Assembly: GCA_951802425.1 (NCBI GenBank)
Contig: OX637794.1
Coordinates: forward strand, 682,001-746,000
Direction of reading: 5' to 3'
DNA: 64,000 nucleotides
From: Clavaria fumosa
Lineage: Eukaryota > Basidiomycota > Agaricomycetes > Agaricales > Clavariaceae
Below the pieces are notes generated by a model. The model did no database searches and was not told where the DNA came from. It saw only the letters and a list, made by a program, of their open reading frames with translations. A program made the translations under genes and the position numbers. Numbering within the stretch: the stretch's first letter is position 1; every line of letters begins with the position of its first letter. Of the stretch, positions 43,955-53,850 are shown piece after piece.

Positions 43955-44591
43955 TGTCGCGGTCGATCCTAAATCAGGAGTCCAAAGGTCGCAGTGAGGT
44001 CACGACAAGGTCACAAGGGTCACGTGTTTAGCAGATTAGTTGGCATAAGTGCAAGTAGAAAGAGGCAATTTCTAGAGAATATTAAAGTCTAAGGAATTAC
44101 AGGCCATGTACCTACTCATATATATACTAGAGTCCAGGGCCATAGGAACAGTATAGTACAAAGTAGCGAGGAGAGACATACAGAGGGAGCGACAGTTGGG
44201 AAGGAATGAAGGTATCCAAGCGACAGTCATGGGGTCACAATAGTGCTGGAAAGGGAAGTGTTGGTTGGTGGGGGAATGGGACAACAGTATAGATAAGGAA
44301 CAAGGGTGTCAAGGAGATAGGAAGCCATCGTGGGAGGAGGATAAGGGTGCCAAGGGGATGGGATAGCAGTAAGGGAGGGGTGCGGGAGAGTACAAGATTG
44401 CATTAGGGATAGTCGCTTGATGGGCGATATCAAGTGTCAGGCCATTGACAGGGTGATGGCATCCCACTTGATGTGCCATCACACATTTGGGCCGTACCGT
44501 CGGTGGTAGTCACGTGAGTCTCGTGACTTACTGGTCATGTGACAAGTCATGTGTCCACGACCTTTGCGGGTCACGTGATGTCACCATGACA
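43955..44591 (-). repeat. Gy-C inner 5' LTR
   Basis: 637 bp; plus-strand ends TGTCGCGGTCGATCC and CACCATGACA. The minus-strand primer-binding site abuts it with one base between. Confidence 0.88.
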
Positions 44592-44952
44592 GCAACCTTA
44601 CCACACAAGTTTTCCAGGTCCTCCAGGAGAACCACCTAACTGTCAAACCTGCGAAGTGCGAATTCGAGCGAATGGAGGTGACCTTCCTTGGTAACAAAAT
44701 CTGGCAAGGGACCATCGAGAAGAGCGAGAAGAGATGCTCGGCAATCGATAATTGGCCAATCCCGAAATCAGCCAAGGACATGCGCAGATACACGGCCCTC
44801 GGGAGCTACTACCGGTGATACATCCCGAACTATGCCAAAATCACCACTCCACTCCACACTTGCACTGGCAAAGGTGAATTTAACTTAACGGACACCATGC
44901 TAAAATTGTTCTACAACATCCAGGACACAATATGGAACTTGGTTCAGGTCGC
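44592..44952 (+). pseudogene. Gy-C outer RT 3' half
   Basis: Continues the RT cut at 26855: QVFQVLQENHLTVKPAKCEF, VTFLGNKIWQGT and DNWPIPKSAKDMRRYT, with one TGA (YYR*YIPNY). Cut again at 44952 by a solo LTR. Confidence 0.8.
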
Positions 44953-45868
44953 TGTAGTAGGCTGAACAGGTGTTGGCTGCAAATAGATGTTCATGGCTGG
45001 GTTCTTCAGGGGGTCTTGTTACACGATGGAGACACTAGATAGAACCTTGGAGGATGTAGAGGTTGAGTGCAAAAAGTTCAGAGAATGAAAATATACATTG
45101 TCTGGAGTATCTGGTATTGGATCCGATAGAGTCCAATTTTCGGATCAAGAGTTCGAGGGGCTGGTGATGATGAAGGCCAGCAGATCAATGGGTACAATGA
45201 GGGATGAGCCTGTTAAAGGTCACAGCACAATGTGGGCATTCAAAAGCTGGATTTCCATAGAGTCCGGTACATACTTATGTACATTTTTCTAAGTACAGCA
45301 AATCCGATCCTACGGAAATCTCCGGAAGCTACAGAAGACAATGCGGTATTGTGTACAAGGTCATATAAGGGCCATAATTCATAAGTGAGTCATGTGGTTT
45401 GGAGGGATGAAATGTCCAATAACTAGCATATGTCCGGACCACTCGTAAAATGAAGGAAAGTGAGGCTGGTACAGCAAAGGAGTACTAGGAACAATGGGCA
45501 AAGTACTGCAAGGGGTTTGAAACATTTTAAATGATCGGATGGTTGAAAGGGATCACAATATGAAATTTACAGCATGTATATGAAATAGAGGAAGGGGAAT
45601 GGAATAGTGAGTATGTCGAGCGCTGACCATGCTGGAGTGATGAAATAGAGGGGTGTAGGCAGTGTGTGTGACCTGTGGGCTGTGATCATCACAGGGAATC
45701 AGAGACCGGAGAGTCCGATGTCAGATAAGTATCGGATGTTTTCGGATGTTATCAGATGGTGTCAGATTGTTATCGGATCATATCAGATGTAATTGCCTTA
45801 GGTCCTGAAATATCCAGATAATCGATATCTGTCATGTTTCCTTGTCTAAACCGCATGTCATCCTTACA
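44953..45868 (+). repeat. Solo LTR of another family (916 bp)
   Basis: Interrupts the RT/RNase H junction of the outer Gy-C. Ends TGTAGTAGG and TCCTTACA; 4-bp TSD TCGC (44949-44952, 45869-45872). Joining the flanks restores the protein reading QVAIPQD. Orientation is arbitrary. The interior repeats ATCGGAT/ATCAGAT words near 45720-45790. Confidence 0.7.
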
Positions 45869-47706
45869 TCGCAATCCCCCAGGATGGGATGCCTTGGAAA
45901 ATCGAGATGGATGCCAGTGAAGTTGCAACCTTGGCTATCCTGTATCAGCAACAGGATGGGATATGGAGGATGGTGGATTGCCTCTCGACGAAGCTCTGAG
46001 ATGCCCAGCTAAACTATGATGTCTATGACCTAGAGCTCCTCGCAGTGGTTTGAGCACTTGAGGAATGGCAACACTACCTCCTTGGCCAGGATTTTGAGGT
46101 TCACACAGATCACAAGAACCTCTCGTATTTCCAGAAGCCTAACCCACTCAATGGACGCCAAAACCGGTGGAGGCAATTCCTATCACTCTTCCATTTCAAA
46201 ATCATTCCTCGTTCTGGGAAATTGAATGCCACTGCCGATGCCCTGTCCCGCCACCCCGACTATGATGACCATCCTCCTCACCCTGCTCAAATCCTGCTAC
46301 CGGACCACTTCTTCCAGGCCAACAAGACCCTGTCCTTGATGGAGAAGTTGAAAATCGAGCAAGCCCTCAGGACCCCACCAGAGGAAGCAGAAAAAGATGA
46401 GGAAGGATACCTCCAGGTACAGGAGAAGCTTTGGGTACCACCGTAACTCATTAAGGACATTCTCAACCTCCACCACTCTGCTCGGACCACTGCACACCCG
46501 GGAATCTCTAAAACCCAGGTCGTGGTCATGAAATACTGGTACTGGCCCTCGCTTAAAACGGACACCCATGCCTATGTTATTGCCTGTGACATCTGCCTGA
46601 GGATAAAACCCCAACACGGTCGAAAGCCGGCACCCCTCCATCCCCTCCCCATTCCCTCGCAACCTTGGCAAGTCATCGGTTGGGACTTGATCAGCCCTGT
46701 CTCAGAGTCCGTGGGTTATGATACAATCCTGGTAATCAAGGACTATTTAACAAAGATGATTGTCCTTGTCCTGACTGTCCAGGAGCTCATGTCGGAGGGA
46801 GCGGCCTCGATCCTCCTTGAGAAGGTATATGCCTACTACAGGCTCCTGGAGAAGGTAGTGTCCGACTGAGGGGGACAATTTATTTCCAAATTCATGTGCA
46901 AAGTCTATGACAAACTAGGTATCAAATCTGCTGCCTCTACTGCCTACCACCCCTAGACTGATGGACTGGTAGAGAGAGCTAACCAGGAGGTAGAGGTAGT
47001 CCTCCACGCACTAACCAAGGAAGACCAGGCCGACTGGGCTGCTGTCCTCCCTCTAGCCCAGTTCGCCCTCAACTCGCAACCTGTTCGCGACTTGGACATC
47101 ACTCCCTTCTCAGCCCTCCATGGTTTTGACCCCTCCCTGATCCCCGGTTTTCCCATTGGTTCCAACATACCTGCTGCCGATGACTTCCTTACCAAGATTT
47201 CCACTACCCATGACTGGCTCTGCGAAATCCTACAGAAAGGCCAAGAAATCAACTCCACAACCTATGATGACCATTCGCAAGAACTGGAAATCTACAAGAA
47301 AGGCAGCCTAGTGTATCTGGACTCATGGAACCTCCCCCTCAAACTCCCCTCCAAGAAGCTTGGACCCAAGTTTGTCAGTCCTTTCCCTGTGGAGGAGAAG
47401 GTGGGAATGTCGGCCTATCACCTCACCCTTCCCCCGAGCTGGCAGATCCACCCAGTCTTTAACGAAACCCTACTCAAACCCTTCCGTGGAGACCCATCCT
47501 CCATCCACCCGCTGCCCGAGCTTGTAGAGGGAGGAGAGCAGTATGATGTTGAGAGAATCCTGGCTAAGAGGAAGTGGAGAGGAAAGGTCCAGTACCTGGT
47601 GAGCTGGATAGGCTATCCGCCTGAGGAGAACACATGGGAGCCCCTGGAGAACCTGGCAGAAGCGAAGGAGGCTGTTGCGGAGTTTGTTCAGGAGAACAAA
47701 TCTTAG
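45869..47706 (+). pseudogene. Gy-C outer RNase H, integrase and chromodomain
   Basis: RNase H WKIEMDASEVATLAIL and VHTDHKNLSYFQK; tether NATADALSRHPDYDD; integrase CDICLRIKPQH, WDLISPVSES, VSD then TGA (Arg expected) and HP then TAG (Gln expected) before TDGLVERANQEVE. The last 205 codons (47092-47706) are open and include GPKFVSPFPVEEKVGM and chromodomain YDVERILAKRKWRGKVQYLV, WIGYPPEENTWEP. The stops fit C-to-T changes. Confidence 0.85.
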
Positions 47707-47717
47707 GAAGGGGAATA

Positions 47718-48344
47718 TGTCATGGTGACATCACATGACCTGCAAAGGTTGTGGACACATGACCAGTCACATAACCGGTAAGTCACGAGGTCTCACGTGA
47801 CAGTAACCAACAGTATGGCCCAAATGTGTGATGGCACATCAAGCAGGATGCCATCACCCTGTCATCAGTCTGACACCTGACATCGCCCATCAAACAACTA
47901 TTCCCATCGCGACCTTGTATTCTCCCACGCCCCTCCCTTCGTCCCCCTGATGCCCTTATCTCCCTCCCACATTAGTTTCTTATCTCCTTGGCACCCTTGT
48001 CCTTTCCCTTACCACTATCCCATCCCCTTGCCGACTGATGCTTCCCTTCTTGGTGCTATCGCGACCCCATGATTGTTGCTTGGATACCTTCATTCCTTCC
48101 TGACTGTTGCTTCCACTGTACATCTTTCCTTGTTACCTTGTACTATGTCATTCCTATGGCCCCAGACTCTAGTATATATATGAGTAGGTACATGACCTGT
48201 AATTCCTTAGACTTTAATATTCTCAGACATTGCATCTTTCTACCTCCTTGTTGAGCCTCTTCATCAGCTATCCACATGACCTTCACGACCTTGTCGCAAC
48301 CTCACTGTGACCTTTGAGCCCCAGATTTAGGATCTACCGCGACA
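47718..48344 (+). repeat. Gy-C outer 3' LTR (627 bp)
   Basis: Starts TGTCATGGTGACATC and ends TACCGCGACA; preceded by purine tract AGGAAGGGGAATA; followed by TSD CCTGG. Confidence 0.9.
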
Positions 48345-48349
48345 CCTGG

Positions 48350-48593
48350 CAAGTATAAGGCCGGAGGGAGTGCCTCAGCCAGCCCTTTTCAGATGGTCAC
48401 CTCACCAGTGGTCCATCAGGCTGTCTTGCACTCAAAGGTTTCTTCTGCCTGCAGTTCTGGGAGGGACAGGCCTTGCCTTGCTTCCATCAAGGTGACTTTC
48501 AAGATTTTGTGATGCACATTTGAGCTCAACACTATCTTGGAATATTATCCATCAGGCTGGAGTTTAGGGAGCATGAAGGTTTTGGAGATCAAG
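48350..48593 (+). repeat. Continuation of SET copy 2 3' flank
   Basis: Picks up exactly where the flank stopped at 23276 and matches 63117-63352 after SET copy 3. Homology ends at about 48593. Confidence 0.8.
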
Positions 48594-48766
48594 TGGTAAA
48601 CTCGCGTGTTACGATAATTTATAATGCCGTATAACATAGAATGCTTGTCTGGTAGGTTGATTGTATTTCGCTGAACAATGTCTATGGCCTCCGTTTTGCT
48701 ACTTGGCTCCTGAACATTAACAATATTAGAGGTAAAATCATACGCGTTCTTGACCCTCGGGCATTG

Positions 48767-50451
48767 TCATGTCACTTTCCTACATCCGTTGCTGCGGCTA
48801 CGGCTGTTTTCCAACACATGGTTAATCTCTACAACTCTTCGTCCAACGCCAGACACTAGACCACCCAAACGTAGATCAGTCTATGCACCCAGAAAGCACG
48901 ACCATCCGAGACAACTAACTACTCACCCGAAACTCAATGAAAGCGTCTGACCCTACAGGCTTCCCACTCAAGCCATTCCTCGGCATGAGGAACTGCAAAC
49001 TCAAGAGACCCTCGTTATCGATGCGCAAAGACGTCTTGGTCGATAATTGGAGCGCCCGGAGCGCCCGTGTGATGTGCGCAAAACGATAGCTGGCGGAGGG
49101 CGGTCCCGCCCTTGTGTTCATCATTTTGGTATTGTCTATGATGACGGCGCAAGACAGACCTGAAGCGAACAGCAGAGACGCATTCCACGGTCTCCAGCAC
49201 CTCCCTATCGTTCGGGTAATCCATCTGTCTTCCCAGGCTCGGTCAATCTACGCAGCAGGGCAGGACAAGGGGCCATAAACCGACCTCGGCACTGCCGAAA
49301 TTCCCACTCGCCTGCAGTCTTAATATCGGTTTGACTTCGCCAACTCCAGCTCGTGATCTGCCTCCCAGTGGGGGCGGGTTGCCAATAATAACCAGTTTGT
49401 CGCAGGAAGGGTCAAGCTCGGAGAGCGCATCGCGTAGCCATGAAGACTAGATGGGGCTATCAGAACAATATTCAGGTCGTATAGGAAACATGGACCTTGA
49501 GGATAACTTTGAGCACACTGAGACAGAGTTAGTAAACATAGGCTGCCATTTAGAGGAAGATCACAGACGTCTGGTTGGAGTCAAATGGGAGATCAAGCTG
49601 CGGCTCCGAATTGAAAGTCGTGATCTCGCACGTCGTTGTTGGGCCATTCGATTCCTCAGCACTGAAACCTTACTGTCAGCAAGGCATGGAGAGGTGACTC
49701 AAAGCACATGCAGCAACAATGTCAGGGGGTGCCCGCTCCCAACATACTTCATCCGCATCCCTGTCCTCTTCCCCTCGCCCAGGGCACCAGAAAGGTGTCG
49801 ATCAAACCCGTTTCTGCCACCACCGCCGCTCGCACTGAACCCGCCATCGTCATCACGATCGCTGCCGTCGTCTGCTCTACGCCACCTCTTCTGCATCCCG
49901 CTCGGGCCCAACGCAGATGGCGGGACGCCGGCAGAGCCGAAGATGTTCAAGCAATCGATCAGGATGTTGAGCGGCACCTCAAACGTCGCGTTGTTTGTCT
50001 GGTCTGGATCTTGGGCGTCAAAATCGGAGGACGGAGAAGCGGGAATGCCCGTTGCGGAGGGCTCGGGGTGGTATGCGTACTCGTCGAAGACATCCTTGAA
50101 TACATATGCAGTCGCTGCAATAGTGCTGCATGAACGAACGGCTGTACGTGCATGTGAGGAATGAACCACACAGACCGAGAACGGTGCGAGCTTCCTCTAC
50201 TGTAATGGTGCAGCCACTGCCTGTGATGATCACGGTGGCACGCTTATAATAAAAGCACTTGAGGCTCTGCTCGCACTTTGAGTAAAGCAAGTAGAAACCC
50301 ACATTGGCAAAATGTATGCCACGCAAGAGGGTAACGAAGTACCGAACGTCGTGGACGGACGTGACCAGAACCTGTTAAGGAAAATATAAAGATGGGTCAG
50401 GATATAGCATGTTCTTTGGCATACTGGTTCTGATTCTTCTTGCGCGGACAT
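48767..50451 (-). CDS. rad1: RAD1-like checkpoint clamp subunit (multi-exon)
   Basis: Homologue of eukaryotic RAD1 (budding yeast Rad17), the sliding-clamp subunit of the 9-1-1 DNA damage checkpoint complex. Frame-consistent exons on the minus strand: 50451-50425, 50371-50303, 50242-50176, 50114-49712, 49661-49569, 49517-49496, 49446-49285, 49224-49160, 49089-48927, and possibly 48880-48767. The first nine total 1071 nt. Recognisable family segments: SVHDVRYFVTLLRGIHF, CTITVEEARTVLATAY, LNILIDCLNIFG, WLRDALSELD, MDYPNDREV, KTSLRIDNEGLLSLQF. Introns are 49-70 bp; the one at 49662-49711 has a GC donor. The last exon is uncertain: reading through the donor at 48926 would end the protein at 48915. 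Divergent from SET copy 3. Confidence 0.9.
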
Positions 50452-50613
50452 CAACCTACCTCTTGTACACTGACCAGGACTGACTGGCGCTGACCGTGCT
50501 GACCGACCAGGTGATCATAGCCCTCGAAGCTCGAAGCTTTGAAGCGCCAGGACTTATTTGGTTCTGTTTCCTCTCCCTTGCTTCCGAGCCAAGCACATAA
50601 CGCGAGGAGGACA
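50452..50613. promoter_or_regulatory. Divergent promoter between rad1 and SET copy 3
   Basis: Only 162 bp separate the two ATGs. The region contains repeated CTGACCG-type words (ACTGACCAGGACTGACTGGC, CTGACCGTGCTGACCG) and a CT-rich stretch before the SET start. Conserved at 21498-21674. Confidence 0.65.
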
Positions 50614-51104
50614 ATGAAACGCGGTTTCTTGAACAAGACTAAAGCTTCTGCTACGCGTCAGTTCTCGGATGATCTGCGGTTGCCATGCTCATCCTGCTTT
50701 CTAGATATCCCATCACAGTCCACTGTGACCAAACCTGCTGGCACGATCTCGAGTTCACCTCTCCCCATATCCATGCCTGACAATGCCACTGCTCACCACT
50801 TCACCAAAACTATCCAAGGTCTCAAGTTCATGAACTATGACCCTCACGCCACCATTCAATATCCTGAGGAAACCTGTATATTGACTTCCGTTGCTCCAAA
50901 GAGCACTCACATATTGCCGCTTGGAAATGAACACGCTGAATGCATTTTCACTGGTGGCACGCATCAGGAAAAAGAACCCCCAGCAGTAGACATCAGCATA
51001 GACTATGTAGACTACACAGCCTGTATAGACTGCTGTAGCATATGTACTGAGAAAAATAGTAATACATAGAAGGTATGGATTACTATATAGCATGCAATAG
51101 ACTG

Positions 51105-51413
51105 GGTAGCATATTATGAGTGCATTGTAGTAATGGTAGTAGAGCCTATGTACTATGTTGAGCCTAGTAGCATATTATGAGTGCATTGTAGTCACGGTAG
51201 TAGAGCCTATGTACTATGTTGAGCCTAGTAGCATATTATGAGTGCATTGTAGTTACGGTAGTAGAGCCTATGTACTATGTTGAGCCTAGTAGCATATTAT
51301 GAGTGCATTGTAGTTACAGTAGTAGAGCCTATGTACTATGTTGAGCCTAGTAGCATATTATGAGTGCATAGTAGTAATAGTAGTAGAGCCAATGTACTAT
51401 GTTGAGCCTAGTA
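51105..51413. repeat. Subterminal tandem repeat, about 61 bp x 5
   Basis: Unit contains TAGCATATTATGAGTGCAT, then GTAGTAGAGCCTATGTACTA and TGTTGAGCC; five adjacent copies with few differences. Near the left end of the TIR insertion, a typical place for transposase-binding repeats. Confidence 0.85.
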
Positions 51414-51649
51414 GCAACTAGTGATAGTGCTGTTGGGTAGGATAGTAAGCCTTTGTACTACATTGAATTGACAGCACAGATGTTGTCATGATTATGATAT
51501 AATCAGGAGCTGAGTGGAGGTGAGGTGAATTCCAGTGCAAGGTTGAAGCAATAAACTCATGAGTGTTTCAGCAGGCTATAGATTAGGATCAAAATGAACA
51601 ATTCATGATATTGTGCAGTATATGACAAGTACATAGAGTAGTCTCTTTT

Positions 51650-51937
51650 TGTTGCTTACATAAGCCATCCCAAAGAGGAGTTGTGGAGAAACTGGGGGAG
51701 GAGGGTTGTTGGAAGGTCACATGACCTGTGGCTGGGGTCAGATTACATAATCGTAAGATCACATGACCTGGAGCCTGGGCATGTCACGTGATCCAAGGGT
51801 CTGAGCATGGGAACACCAGCAAATGCTGAAGCATTTGGTATATATACCTTTGCTTTTCCTCTTTTGTACTCTTTCCCCCTTATGTTAGTATTGTTGTCAT
51901 GACCTTACATTTAAGTTGTGTGAGACCCAGTCTGATA
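51650..51937 (+). repeat. Solo Gy-A LTR (288 bp)
   Basis: Starts TGTTGCTTACATAAG and ends CAGTCTGATA, with 5-bp TSD CTTTT (51645-51649, 51938-51942). Diverged from the Gy-A LTRs at 56793 and 62097 but alignable throughout. Confidence 0.85.
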
Positions 51938-52222
51938 CTTTTGGACTAAAATTGTTACAAAGATTTGTACTCCATAAATGAATGCATATCAGTATACTTG
52001 TTGAGATAAAATTGAGCTGCTGAATGAAGAGCATTATTTCTGGTCCATGAGATAGGTACATCTGCTAATCCAAAGTGAGGAATCAACAGACAACTGTGCC
52101 AAATTTGCAGAATTTTGTCAAGTAGACAAAATAATCTGATACATGCCAGTTGCTAGATCAAAGCTTGTAAGTGGTCTGTACCAGTGAACATATGCTAAAG
52201 GATGTGGTACTATGCCCAGGCA

Positions 52223-52622
52223 CATCAGCAAAACAGCTTGGCTAAATGTAAGTATGGACTGGTATGGACTGGTGTGTAACACCCCAAGTTGTCTTGGGGT
52301 ATTACATACCAGTCCATACCTCTCTACTGTACCATTTCATTCAATTGACCAGGTGGTGTGATGCATTCCTCTGGTCAAATTTTGAATTGACTGAAAGTAG
52401 AAGTCAAGTGTGACATGAGGGATAATTGACTGCCCCTCCACCAGTATATATTAGGTAACTGTCACCCAAAAAGGGAATTTCACCTTACAAATTGACCAAT
52501 TCCTCAAATGATGTGTGACCAGTGTGATTTTTGGCCAATTTGGGGAGGTGCATGATGCATGACAGGTCAATTGAATGAAATGGACAGTATACTGACAACT
52601 TAGCTGAGCTGTTTTGCTGATG
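52223..52622. mobile_element. CATCAGC foldback MITE, long form with nested palindrome
   Basis: Same termini as 21297-21431 (CATCAGCAAAACAGCT and its complement). The middle carries a second inverted repeat, CCATTTCATTCAATTGACC (52332-52350) against its complement at 52565-52583, probably a second MITE inserted in the first. Confidence 0.7.
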
Positions 52623-53200
52623 AGATGCTTTGGAAGATCAAAAATCTTGCTACATGAAGACCTAGTTGAAGTTGACATCAAATTGTAGACAATTGATAGC
52701 CTTAGACTAACCTTTTAATCCATCCTCTTTCCACTGTGATTTGTTCTCAATGATCAAGGTAGTGTCAAAGCATGGTGGAGTTGCTGGCTTGCATGGTCCA
52801 TTAGAATGGCCAGGCATTCCATGAATCTGATATAACTGTTCATCAGCTTGGGGCTTGGATGGCAACTTGACAGTAATATATTTATACATATCAAATCAAT
52901 CATGATAGTTTGGATGAATATGATCTCTTCCAAAAGATTGCTCCAAAAAGGTGTTCAAAGCTTGGATAAAGCTAGGCACCCATCTATCTTGGTAAACCAG
53001 CACAGAAAATATCAATTAATTTTTTTGACATATCCACATTAATCTACAGATCAAGTAGTGTCTTATGAAAAAAAAAATCTTGAGAATTGCTTGAGAATTG
53101 ACTGAGAAATGGGCCAGAACATTTGTGGGTCACTGATTTGGTAAGCTTATGGCTGTACTTGTGGCATGGTGGGAATTGCCGTCCCAGAAAGTCGTCACAT
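52623..53200. other. AT-rich spacer inside TIR insertion
   Basis: No gene or repeat family recognised. Confidence 0.4.
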
Positions 53201-53219
53201 GTTCTGTGTTGAACTTGTC

Positions 53220-53520
53220 GTTCTCTCTGCCTCCCACCATCACCCTCTCTCCTCCCTTTCTCCCATCCCCAGCAACGACGATAGCGGCGACAGCACCCTC
53301 ACCCTCACCTCCAACGATGACGACGACGGCGGCAGCACCCTCACCCTCTCCCTCCTCCAGCGATGACGACGACGGCGGCGGTACCCTCACCCTCTCTCTC
53401 CTCCAGCGATGACGGCGACGGCGGCGGCACCTCCTCCCTCTCCCTCACCCTCTCCTTCAGTGACAACCACGGCAGTGGCGGCACCCTCAGCGAGGGGCCA
53501 CCAGGTGCGCCCTCTCCCTT
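53220..53520. repeat. CACCCTC / GATGACGACG tandem repeats
   Basis: Three to four imperfect copies of a unit of about 50-70 bp (CTCCAGCGATGACGACGACG followed by ACCCTCACCCTCTC). Leads into the GNC field. Confidence 0.7.
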
Positions 53521-53686
53521 TTTTCATGATTTTTTTCAATTTTTTTTAATCTACAGGGCGATGGAGGGCGACGGCACTTCTCCGTCTCCTCTCTCTCACT
53601 CTCCTCACTCTCCCTCTCCTCCCTCTCCTCCCTCGCTCTCTCCTCCCTCTCTCCTCCCTCTTCCTTCCCCTCCCTCTCTCCTCCAG

Positions 53687-53818
53687 CAACTACGACGACG
53701 GCAGCGGCGGCGGCGACGGGGGTGGCGACGGCGGCGGCGGCGGCGGCAGCGACAGCAGCGGCGGCGGCGGCAGCGGCGGCGACGGCGGCGGCAACAGCAA
53801 CATCGGCGGCAGCGACGG

Positions 53819-53850
<32 letters not shown>

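Larger units (their letters stand above)
26856..44591 (-). mobile_element. Gy-C inner copy, inverted inside the outer copy
   Basis: LTRs 26856-27492 (3') and 43955-44591 (5') are flanked by GCGAC (26851-26855) and GCAAC (44592-44596), a 5-bp TSD with one G-to-A change. It is inserted in the RT gene of the outer copy. Its own protease gene is split by the element at 30661-42027. Coding regions run on the minus strand. Confidence 0.88.
23277..48344 (+). mobile_element. Gy-C outer copy (25 kb span, nested insertions inside)
   Basis: 5' LTR 23277-23911 and 3' LTR 47718-48344 are flanked by TSD CCTGG (23272-23276, 48345-48349). Its own sequence is 23277-26855, 44592-44952 and 45869-48344. The rest is a second, inverted Gy-C copy (26856-44591) and a solo LTR (44953-45868). 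It is inserted in the 3' flank of SET copy 2. Heavily decayed. Confidence 0.9.

Noticed and set aside
23277..48344. RIP (repeat-induced point mutation)
   Set aside because: No strong TpA gain or CpA loss by eye; lesions concentrate at CpG.
49451..50164. Plus-strand ORF over the rad1 locus
   Set aside because: Overlaps RAD1-like exons on the minus strand, which give family motifs and phase-consistent introns.
51105..51413. CRISPR-like regular repeat array
   Set aside because: Units are contiguous 61-bp tandem copies without unique spacers, in a eukaryotic transposon; they are subterminal repeats.
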